Source of the DNA: a virus
Reading direction: 5' to 3' (one strand)
IMG/VR virus record: IMGVR_UViG_3300030098_006359
Span: 3,640-34,279 of that record
Length of the DNA: 30,640 nt
Shown here: positions 23,888 to 30,640 of the stretch, in pieces
Numbering within the stretch: the first letter of the stretch is position 1
Layout of the letters: the number at the start of each line of letters is the position of its first letter
Position numbers and translations under genes: made by a program
The notes under the pieces: generated by a model
The model's input: only the letters and a program-made list of their open reading frames with translations
What the model was told of the DNA's origin: nothing
Database searches by the model: none

Positions 23888-25892
23888 TATCTTTATGCTC
23901 CAAATCGTTTAATAGATCTCTCACTGTTTGGCTTACTTCAAACAGCTTTCGCTCTTCATCATTGTAATTAGTCTCTTTTGACTCATAAATACCTTTTCCT
24001 AGACCAAGCAATTCATCTGCACCGTCAGGCAAATTCATTTTCAATTGCCTTTTCGGTAACGTAGCAAATTCGTGTGCATCTTTCGCTTTCATGTTTCGCT
24101 TTCTTGCTCCGCTTTGGCGCTTGTCTGTGGTCACTGGTTCATACCATCCTTTCGATTTTGCGCTTTTAGTTTTTTCTACGGCGCCGAAAGCATTTTTCTT
24201 AACTTTGGCTTTTACCCACGCATGATCATCATCTCTCTTTCCTGGTGCGGCTAACAACGCAGTATCTTCATCCCCAGCCTCAGTTGTTGGTGGCGCTTCT
24301 TCCATTGGTGCAGTCATATCTTCACCACCGCCAAGATCTTCTGGGCCCATTCCCATATCTTCGCCACCAGCCATTTCTTCGCCACCTAAAGCGCCCATTG
24401 CTCCACCTGCGGCTCCTCCTGCGGCCATGGCATCTTGGCCTAACATTTCTATAGACTGAGCAAAATATTTATCATAATAAAGTTCGCGTTGGTTTCTCAA
24501 GAATTCCTCTTCTGATAGGTCAAATAGATTTCTTGCAATCCACCTCTTGCTAAAGAACCCTTCTGTTGCTTGTGCTGCAACGCTAAATTTAGTATTCCAA
24601 TGCTCCAACTCTTGAAGTTCAGAAATTTTGGACGGATTATTTAATTTAATCTTGAAAGATAAAAGATCATCACCTCTATAGCCCAGTGTATAAAGATGTA
24701 TAATACCAATTTTTTCTAACTCAGTTGTAACTGATCTTTGAAGTCTTTGAATTGTTCTAGCGAATCTAATGTCTTTTTGAGCTAACGTCGCTTTATCTTC
24801 GTCTCCACCTTCAGCACGTGACAAATAAGAGGCTGGTACTTTCAATGCGGAAAACAACTTGTCTCTCAGGTATTTAACATCGTCGATATCGCCAGTATAA
24901 GTCCCCCCAGGTAAAGATTGAATCTCTGTTCCTACGCCACCGCGCACAGGAATGAAATAATCTTCCTCTACGCTCATTGGATTATATCTTAAGTCGACTC
25001 TTCCAGTGTCAGCATCAACAACTTGATTGCGCTTCATGGAAGTAATAACACGTTGCATATATTGTTCAATATCTTGTGGTGGAATATTACCAACATCAAT
25101 CTTAAACACTCTTCTTTCTGGTGCTCTAACAATTCTATATGCCATCATTGCATCTTCTAGAAGAATAAGTTGTCTCCAAATTCTTCTGGCTGAATCTAGA
25201 ACAGAAGTTCCATATGGGGCAAACTTATCATTACCAAGAACTCTAAAATGGCCCATTTGCCAATTTTCAAAAGTCACTCCACCAGAATTCCACTGGTATT
25301 GTACATAATTGGGGTTTGTTTTATCTTCACCCTCAACTCTTTCTACTTGATCAGTTGGAAGTCCAATAACTTGCTTGATACCCATATCTGCATCAATATC
25401 TAGATAGAGATAAAAGTCTCCGTATTTACACATCGTTCGGCACCAACCAAACAAATTAAATTCAATGTTTAAAACATTAAAAAATAAAGTATCTAAGATT
25501 CCTTTTATCTCTTCATCATGACAATCTATATCAAGTATCTTCTTTATTCCTGTGTGGGTAGTCATTTCATCTGCGTAGATGTCTAGAGCCGAAGCAATTT
25601 CTGGTGTGTATTCCATTTGATCAAAATCAGCGTATCTTTGTAATCTAGACTGAGTGCCCATCATAAAGGCAGAGAAGTTATCAAAAGGATTATAACCAAT
25701 CCTTTCAAACTTTTGACCAGCGACATCTTTAAATGTTTTCGCGTACTTATCTAATCTTCTTCGTCTTAATTGTCTCGTATTTTGAGAACGATAGTTGATC
25801 AGGGGTCCAGAAAATAATTTAGTTAATCTTCTATATAAATTTGAATCTGGATTCTTAGGATTTTTGGTGCTTTTTATACTTTTTGGATCCAT
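23880..25892 (-). CDS. Portal protein, gp20-like
   Basis: A 670-residue protein (T4 gp20 is 524). The N-terminal half has the gp20-type YADFDQMEYTPEIASALDIY, then YADEMT, and FGWCRTMCKYGDFYLYLDID, then PTDQVERV. The central core includes RAPERRVFKIDVGNIPPQDI and LPGGTYTGDIDDVKYLRDKL, a typical portal stretch. The ring of twelve forms the DNA channel at one vertex and docks the terminase. A Gly/Ala/Met/Glu low-complexity insert lies at about 487-545, followed by a basic and acidic helical tail, which makes up most of the extra length. It starts five bases after the terminase stop. The tail may face the prohead interior and be trimmed. Confidence 0.93.
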   Translation of the reverse strand: MDPKSIKSTKNPKNPDSNLYRRLTKLFSGPLINYRSQNTRQLRRRRLDKYAKTFKDVAGQKFERIGYNPFDNFSAFMMGTQSRLQRYADFDQMEYTPEIASALDIYADEMTTHTGIKKILDIDCHDEEIKGILDTLFFNVLNIEFNLFGWCRTMCKYGDFYLYLDIDADMGIKQVIGLPTDQVERVEGEDKTNPNYVQYQWNSGGVTFENWQMGHFRVLGNDKFAPYGTSVLDSARRIWRQLILLEDAMMAYRIVRAPERRVFKIDVGNIPPQDIEQYMQRVITSMKRNQVVDADTGRVDLRYNPMSVEEDYFIPVRGGVGTEIQSLPGGTYTGDIDDVKYLRDKLFSALKVPASYLSRAEGGDEDKATLAQKDIRFARTIQRLQRSVTTELEKIGIIHLYTLGYRGDDLLSFKIKLNNPSKISELQELEHWNTKFSVAAQATEGFFSKRWIARNLFDLSEEEFLRNQRELYYDKYFAQSIEMLGQDAMAAGGAAGGAMGALGGEEMAGGEDMGMGPEDLGGGEDMTAPMEEAPPTTEAGDEDTALLAAPGKRDDDHAWVKAKVKKNAFGAVEKTKSAKSKGWYEPVTTDKRQSGARKRNMKAKDAHEFATLPKRQLKMNLPDGADELLGLGKGIYESKETNYNDEERKLFEVSQTVRDLLNDLEHKDNA

Positions 25893-25897
25893 TTATC

Positions 25898-27484
25898 TTA
25901 TCCTTTTAATAACCAAAGAAATTCTTTCGTTTTCTTTTTCTCTTCAATGGACTTTTCAAACAACTCTGTTTGTCTAGGCTTTTGCATTCCCGGTATTCTA
26001 GAGTCTATATGAGTCTTATTAGTCATTATACAGTTTAAAAATGCTTTTTTATACTCCATATCTCTTTTATTTTCAATAAGTACCGTGTCACGTACCCAAC
26101 AACCAATTGCGCAAGCCATAATTAAATCGTCATTATAACCTCTTTGAGCCTCTGGTTTTCCATTTTTCCATATAAAAGTGTCTAACTCATTAATTAGCCT
26201 TTTAGAATAAATAGTTAACATTTTATTTCTTATATATTCTTCAAACTTGGCGACAATGAGAGGCCTAGTTTTTAAAGAAGTAGTAAATCCAGCAATTGCA
26301 GAAGAGTGTGTTTCAGCCTGATATTGGTCAATATAATCGTGAGAAGACTTTATAGAATGATAAAGATTAGGATAAGCTTTGTCCTTCAATTTATCTAATA
26401 CTGCAAAGCCAACACTATTATTTTCTACAACAACCATCGCATTTCCATACTCTCGACCAGCATTAAAAATTATATCAGAGAATAAGTCTGGTGTGACCTT
26501 TCCTTGATATTCTGCAATGATTTCCATAGTTTCTAGTTTAAAGACATGGAATGTGCTTGAATCTGCGCCATCTCCACGAGCAACATCTGCCACTAAAAGG
26601 TAGGTATTTTCAGGCTGATGCTCTTCCCAAATCCAATAATTCCTATCAACTCCAGTTCTGTATTTTGGGTCAGCAATGTTAGCCTTTAAGAGTTGAATGT
26701 CATCGCCGTCAATAACAGTTTCACCTGAAGTATTAAAATTACATTGGTATTCTTGGGCAATCTGTCTCTTGCTCATATTTTTAGTTTCTGTTTCAAACCA
26801 TTCTTGATCTCTATCTGGGTGTACATCCCAATTTAATTTTATTGGATAGAATTCATTTTGCCCTGCTTCTGCTTTTATGTAAGTGTCATGGAACCAATCA
26901 CCAACACCATTTGGAGTTGAGAGTGAAATACAGCGACCACCAGTAGAAATTGTAGGGTAAAGGCCTGTCCACAATTCTGTTAAGTTGTCAATGTGCGCTG
27001 CCTCATCTATAACTAATAAAGATAATGCCTCAGAGCGACCAGCATCTCCAGAAGTGGAAGACGCCTTAACTTGAGATCCGTTACTTAATTCAAAAGAGTT
27101 CTTATTATCAATGTCGATACTAGCTATTCTTAGCCAATCCGGTAAGTGCTTGATTATTCCCTTAACTTTTCTCACTAAGTTTGCTGCTGTGTTTAATTTA
27201 GTTGCAACGACAAGGACATTCTTATCGCGATGGAACAAAAGAAGCCATGCAATATAAGCAGCAACAATTGTAGATATACCTAACTGTCGAGCTTTCAAGA
27301 TAACAGTAAAACGATAATCATTAAACTCATCCAACAAATTATCTTGATAATCGTATGTTTTAAAAGGGATTAATCCATGGCCTGGATGTGGAATTTTAGC
27401 GTAATTTCGTATAAAATAGCGCGTATCTTTACCGCACTGCAATACCTCTTTTAAGATATCCTTCTTTGTTAATTTGTATCCCAT
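25898..27484 (-). CDS. Terminase large subunit, gp17-like packaging ATPase-nuclease
   Basis: A 528-residue motor that pumps DNA into proheads and cuts it. The ATPase domain shows KARQLGIST (64-72), a deviant Walker A without Lys before S/T but with Lys at its start, as in several terminase families. Walker B is LLVIDEA (156-162, D160/E161), and the coupling motif is LSTPNG (189-193 region). The RuvC-like nuclease has D300 in VADVARGDGAD, E354 in VVVENNSVG and D452/D453 in YNDDLIMA, matching T4 D401, E458 and D542. The ATG overlaps the previous stop as TAATG, and the portal gene follows. T4 gp17 is 610 residues. This one has a shorter N-terminus. Confidence 0.96.
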   Translation of the reverse strand: MGYKLTKKDILKEVLQCGKDTRYFIRNYAKIPHPGHGLIPFKTYDYQDNLLDEFNDYRFTVILKARQLGISTIVAAYIAWLLLFHRDKNVLVVATKLNTAANLVRKVKGIIKHLPDWLRIASIDIDNKNSFELSNGSQVKASSTSGDAGRSEALSLLVIDEAAHIDNLTELWTGLYPTISTGGRCISLSTPNGVGDWFHDTYIKAEAGQNEFYPIKLNWDVHPDRDQEWFETETKNMSKRQIAQEYQCNFNTSGETVIDGDDIQLLKANIADPKYRTGVDRNYWIWEEHQPENTYLLVADVARGDGADSSTFHVFKLETMEIIAEYQGKVTPDLFSDIIFNAGREYGNAMVVVENNSVGFAVLDKLKDKAYPNLYHSIKSSHDYIDQYQAETHSSAIAGFTTSLKTRPLIVAKFEEYIRNKMLTIYSKRLINELDTFIWKNGKPEAQRGYNDDLIMACAIGCWVRDTVLIENKRDMEYKKAFLNCIMTNKTHIDSRIPGMQKPRQTELFEKSIEEKKKTKEFLWLLKG

Positions 27485-28044
27485 TACGCCTTGACATTGC
27501 TAGGTTTTTTTGCTCCAGAATATTTTGCTTTTCCAGTTTGCAGCCATTTTTCAACAGCCGAACGAAGCTTCTCTTCTGCATCACCAGGAGAATTTGTTCC
27601 AACCGCTTCAGCATCTTTCATGCCACCAATTGTGTAAACCTTTTTAGCCTGACACCATGTTCGAATTCGAGACATATTCTGTAAGAGCACATCACAAGGG
27701 CCATCGGCGCTAAGAGTTAGTGTATCTCCAGTGATCTTTTTATATTCTTTCTTAAGAAATTTAATAATATCAGCATAAGTTTGTTCAATTTCACTATCCA
27801 ACTTGTCATTGTGAAAAGATTTAAGAGGCAATTCTGATTGGTAAGTAACAATAAGTTTTGGGCCAGCAACACGCACTTTAAACCCGTCAATAACTCTAGA
27901 GTCGTGCAGTGGGCAACCCTCTTCTCTTTTTAAGCCAGTTAGTTTATCTTCGCCATCAACAACAAATCTCTTATCATGTGACCCATCATAAGCATTTGCA
28001 GCAGCTTGGTTGATTCCTTTTATTATATCATATACAGTTGCCAT
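27484..28044 (-). CDS. Unrecognised protein coupled to terminase (small-subunit slot)
   Basis: A 186-residue alpha/beta protein with GFKVRVAGPKLIVTYQSELP (beta), DSEIEQTYADIIKFLKKEYK (helix) and SGAKKPSNVKA at the end. It is coupled to terminase by TAATG, where T4 has gp16, the small terminase. However, it shows no clear coiled-coil oligomer or helix-turn-helix typical of small terminases. I cannot assign a function. Two neighbouring upstream genes are also unassigned, so the small subunit may be among them or elsewhere. Confidence 0.6.
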   Translation of the reverse strand: MATVYDIIKGINQAAANAYDGSHDKRFVVDGEDKLTGLKREEGCPLHDSRVIDGFKVRVAGPKLIVTYQSELPLKSFHNDKLDSEIEQTYADIIKFLKKEYKKITGDTLTLSADGPCDVLLQNMSRIRTWCQAKKVYTIGGMKDAEAVGTNSPGDAEEKLRSAVEKWLQTGKAKYSGAKKPSNVKA

Positions 28045-28506
28045 TTATTTTACCCCCCTGTAATCTTCTGGTGTGGGAATAGCGGCATCTTCTTTTTCTT
28101 CCCATCCAGCTGCTTGTAAATCATTATGCAATTGATCGTAATGTCGCTCTTTTGCTCCAGCCTTATCTAAATCAATAAATCTAAGATTGTTATCTAAACG
28201 ATATACGAGGTACTGGCCTCTAATATTATATTCATTATCTCCCAACCCTTCGCCGCCTTGTGATTTCGGAGCATATGTTGGATCTTCAGCATAATCAGTT
28301 CCAAATTCTACTCCAGCGACTGTTCGAAATGTAAGATCGGAGACAATTTTCGACGGACTTGAGGACGGATCGATTGAAGTTTCTAGTTCTGGAGTTTTCG
28401 GTGGAAAATCTTCATTTTCGGATCCACCTTCTAGATCTAAATTCTCATGTAAAAAATATCGTGGATCTCTTTTTCGTCTATTCTTTCTTGTTATTCTCAT
28501 TCTCAT
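28045..28506 (-). CDS. Unrecognised small protein upstream of terminase cluster
   Basis: A 153-residue protein, not recognised. It has a very basic N-terminus (MRMRITRKNRRKRDPRYFLH), an acidic Pro/Ser-rich region, and a more ordered C-terminal half with YNIRGQYLVYRLDNNLRFID and a helix. GGAG lies eight bases before ATG 28506. A second ATG two codons later is possible. It overlaps the zinc-ribbon gene by 29 bases, and the next gene's ATG follows its stop at once. Confidence 0.6.
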   Translation of the reverse strand: MRMRITRKNRRKRDPRYFLHENLDLEGGSENEDFPPKTPELETSIDPSSSPSKIVSDLTFRTVAGVEFGTDYAEDPTYAPKSQGGEGLGDNEYNIRGQYLVYRLDNNLRFIDLDKAGAKERHYDQLHNDLQAAGWEEKEDAAIPTPEDYRGVK

Positions 28507-28882
28507 TAGTTGGTCTCCATCCGTTTAGCCATTTTTCTTCGTTAAATTGAACGTACTTTAAATAGCAAGTAAAGCAGCAATCAAACTTATTCATATACAA
28601 ATCGTCTTTCAGCTTAAAAGAGAGAGTTTCGCAAGAGGAACACTTTCTTTTAATTTCTTTAGTAATTAGATTCTTTGGTATGAAAAAGCCGTCTTTCTCG
28701 ACTTTCTCTTTTTGCTCGCCTCTTTTATATTCTTCTTTGTAAAATTCCTTGACTTCTTCAAGATATTCCTTTTCCTTTTCTTCTGTCCAAAAAGACTTAG
28801 GATTTGCAATTGCCTCATGTCCATATTTCTTGGCCATGGCTTTTTCAATTTTAGCTATTTTATCTAAATTTTTTAATTTCAT
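28478..28882 (-). CDS. Small zinc-ribbon-like protein
   Basis: A 134-residue, highly charged protein. The C-terminal half has two Cys pairs, C81xxC84 (KCSSCE) and C103xxC106 (CFTC), a likely zinc ribbon, on a helical Lys/Glu-rich N-terminus. I chose ATG 28882, two bases after the preceding stop. An ATG seven codons earlier lies inside the preceding gene. Neither has a strong ribosome site. Role unknown. Nucleic-acid binding is suggested only by the zinc motif. It overlaps the next gene by 29 bases. Confidence 0.6.
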   Translation of the reverse strand: MKLKNLDKIAKIEKAMAKKYGHEAIANPKSFWTEEKEKEYLEEVKEFYKEEYKRGEQKEKVEKDGFFIPKNLITKEIKRKCSSCETLSFKLKDDLYMNKFDCCFTCYLKYVQFNEEKWLNGWRPTNENENNKKE

Positions 28883-28884
28883 AT

Positions 28885-29862
28885 TTATGCCGATGGGTTC
28901 CATCTAAATAATAAGTCAGCAGCCACTTTATATTTTCCAGTGCTATCTGCTGCTCCGTCTGCGCGTTGATAACTATTGCCGGTGCCCCTAAGTAATGTAT
29001 TTTCACCAAAAACGCCTAAAGTTGTGCTGTTGCTTGTATCTAATACTGAGCATGGCCCATTTACCCATCTTCCATTTCTAGATAAACTATGCCAGAAATA
29101 TTTTTCGTTATTGGCTTCTGGAATGCAAACTGTCACGTTTCCGTTAATTGAAGCGTGAGTATAGTTAGCTGGTGCGAGACAGTGAGTACCGTCCGTGTCT
29201 GACCAATATGCAGCGCTGTTCTGACCAGCCATGATTCTTGTAAATATGCATACAGGCTTTGTGTCATCATCCGGCTCTGTTGGAATATATCCTCCAACAT
29301 ACGTCCCTTCAAATTTACTATTTTCACTACTGCCAGCGTTATAGAGTAGTATTCTAAAATAAGTGTATGTTTGTGTGCCAGCGGAATTGGTGTATGTATC
29401 GTTATTGGAGCAAGAAAAGTACCAACTGTCACCAGCGACAGGTTTATAATATCCCGCTGCATATGTTAAAGCACCCGTAGTTAAGTTTGCAGCAGCAAAA
29501 TCATCGCCATCGGTACTATATCCACCAGACCATGATACCTCCACTGTTAGTTCGTTAACCTCATCATCCGACACGTCAACGCCTACAAATTTCGCTTGCC
29601 ATCTACCGCCTCCGGGATATTCATTCACCGGTTCTATAACAATGTAATTTCCATCTGTTCCAAATCCGCTTGATGATAAATCGTCGCTGCCGTTCCAATA
29701 TCCAGTGCCCGTTTTTACGGCGTAAGTGCTACCATCGTGAGTAGATTGAGCAAATCTAAGAATTCCACTTTGTGTGCTATGCACAAAATTAAACAATTGC
29801 TGTAAAAACTTTTGCCAATTTGGAGAAGATGGTACTGTTATTCTTGAATGCTTTTCTGCCAT
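28885..29862 (-). CDS. Beta-rich virion surface protein of unknown family
   Basis: A 325-residue protein, Gly/Ser/Thr/Tyr/Asp-rich, with the beta-strand and loop style of secreted or virion adhesins (NYIVIEPVNEYPGGGRWQAK, TQTYTYFRILLYNAGSS, YFWHSLSRNGRW). I do not recognise the family. An N-terminal short helix (WQKFLQQLFNFVHS) may anchor it. It follows the truncated LamG protein by 25 bases, with AGAGGA before the ATG, and probably belongs to the tail-fibre or surface set. It ends DLLFRWNPSA. Confidence 0.65.
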   Translation of the reverse strand: MAEKHSRITVPSSPNWQKFLQQLFNFVHSTQSGILRFAQSTHDGSTYAVKTGTGYWNGSDDLSSSGFGTDGNYIVIEPVNEYPGGGRWQAKFVGVDVSDDEVNELTVEVSWSGGYSTDGDDFAAANLTTGALTYAAGYYKPVAGDSWYFSCSNNDTYTNSAGTQTYTYFRILLYNAGSSENSKFEGTYVGGYIPTEPDDDTKPVCIFTRIMAGQNSAAYWSDTDGTHCLAPANYTHASINGNVTVCIPEANNEKYFWHSLSRNGRWVNGPCSVLDTSNSTTLGVFGENTLLRGTGNSYQRADGAADSTGKYKVAADLLFRWNPSA

Positions 29863-29887
29863 ATTTAATATCCTCTTTTATAAAATT

Positions 29888-30640
29888 CTAAATCTTACGA
29901 ATATCATAAATCTCTGTATTCTCTGGTGTCAGATGATGACTTCCAGTTCCCATATCATATATACGAGCGTCTGAATCGCTGCTATCTGAACTGTCTGCGG
30001 TAGAGCCACTAATTCCATCGCCGCACTTCCACCATGCAATTAAATTAGATGATGAAGCTGCCATACTCGATGACAAATTTCCAGGTTTTCCACTATTATA
30101 AATAGTTGTAATATCTGCAGTAGTTAATTCTTTATTCCAAACTGATACATGTGATATATAACCATCAAAATAATTTCCAAAATCTGCGCGTCCAACATTT
30201 ACATCAATTGCATTCACTGTTGTATCATTTCCAAGATTATCCGTGTGTGTGGTTTTGCTTTTGACATTACCATCAATATATAATTTAGCACCGGATGCGT
30301 TAGTTGAGCCGTCATAAGTAACTACCACATGATGACTAAGGGAGTCATTTAATTGATCATCTGTATCATCACTCTGAACATCTATCGCCTTCGATCCATT
30401 GGTGTTTTGTAGTCGGAATCTTGGTCGACCGCTAGAAGATCTAAAATCCCAGCCTCGATAGGAATTTGCAGACCCCATTTTACTTACTATTGTTTCGTCC
30501 CCAGTGTTTGTAGTTTTCACCCAGGCCGATAATGAAAATGTGTCATCGTATTCAAAATCAAAATCGCCATGATCACTCATGTTAAGATATTCGTTAGAAC
30601 CGTCAAGATCGATGGCGCTAGCTGATAACCAGTCTCCAGG
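29888..30640 (-). CDS. LamG-domain virion protein, 5' end outside window
   Basis: The frame is open to the right edge, so the start is missing. An internal Met at 30580 is not the start because the LamG pattern already begins upstream with AIDLDGSNEYLNMSDHG. The domain continues with FSLSAWVKTTNTG, HHVVVTYDG, AKLYIDGNVK and SHVSVWNKELTTADITTIYN, matching the same strands of the LamG protein at 19439-20278. A Ser-rich linker and a short second piece (LIAWWKCGDGI onward) follow. It probably belongs to a tail fibre or decoration protein that binds the host surface or sugar. The host target cannot be read. Confidence 0.8.
   Translation of the reverse strand, partial: PGDWLSASAIDLDGSNEYLNMSDHGDFDFEYDDTFSLSAWVKTTNTGDETIVSKMGSANSYRGWDFRSSSGRPRFRLQNTNGSKAIDVQSDDTDDQLNDSLSHHVVVTYDGSTNASGAKLYIDGNVKSKTTHTDNLGNDTTVNAIDVNVGRADFGNYFDGYISHVSVWNKELTTADITTIYNSGKPGNLSSSMAASSSNLIAWWKCGDGISGSTADSSDSSDSDARIYDMGTGSHHLTPENTEIYDIRKI

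Noticed and set aside
1-30640. CRISPR array, insertion sequence, integrase, att site or defence system
   Set aside because: I saw no spaced direct repeats, transposase or integrase motifs, or defence-type enzymes. The window is almost wholly structural genes.

Overview
This window reads as the head-and-tail structural module of a tailed phage with a contractile tail (myovirus), distantly related to the T4 superfamily. Every supported gene lies on the minus strand, so the operon is read from high to low coordinates. Genes are tightly packed, with several stop/start overlaps (TAATG, TAGTG), and most starts follow a Shine-Dalgarno sequence of the GGAG/AGGAG type. There is no bacterial housekeeping gene apart from a phage-borne ribosomal protein bS21 homologue. 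The AT-rich sequence, LamG and beta-helix adhesin-like domains and a viral bS21 fit an aquatic, probably marine, phage of a Shine-Dalgarno-using bacterium. The host cannot be named from the sequence.

Layout in transcription order. 30640-27484: a truncated LamG virion protein, an unrecognised beta-rich protein, a small zinc-ribbon protein and two unrecognised proteins. 27484-23880: terminase large subunit (gp17-like) and portal (gp20-like). 23887-20278: two unrecognised head-region proteins, a DUF1360-like membrane protein, prohead protease (gp21-like), a small helical protein, bS21 and a small beta-rich protein. 20278-16357: a second LamG protein, acidic scaffold (gp22-like) and major capsid protein (gp23-like), closed by a strong UUCG-loop terminator. 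16183-11764: a Lys/Pro-rich basic protein, two neck candidates (gp13/gp14 slots), a MORN-like protein and a fusion of a beta-helix to a gp15-like tail terminator. 11684-1: a very large sheath (gp18), tail tube (gp19), a tube paralogue, gp26-like and gp51-like tail chaperone/baseplate proteins, tape measure, tube initiator-like protein, gp53-like LysM baseplate protein and a large truncated baseplate protein.

How the genes work together: scaffold, capsid protein, portal and protease build and mature the prohead. Terminase packages DNA through the portal. Neck and terminator proteins close the head and cap the tail. Tube and sheath polymerise on the baseplate to a length set by the tape measure. 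LamG and beta-helix domains probably decorate the virion surface.

The most notable points are bS21 inside the capsid operon, the beta-helix/tail-terminator fusion with an abrupt base-composition switch, a repeated sense-strand ACTATTTATT motif just upstream of six structural genes (a candidate non-T4 late promoter), the two dispersed LamG paralogues, and a nested start with a T7 run at the gp26/gp51 overlap. No gap exceeds 300 bases. The longest, about 170 bases after the capsid gene, holds the terminator and one copy of the motif.
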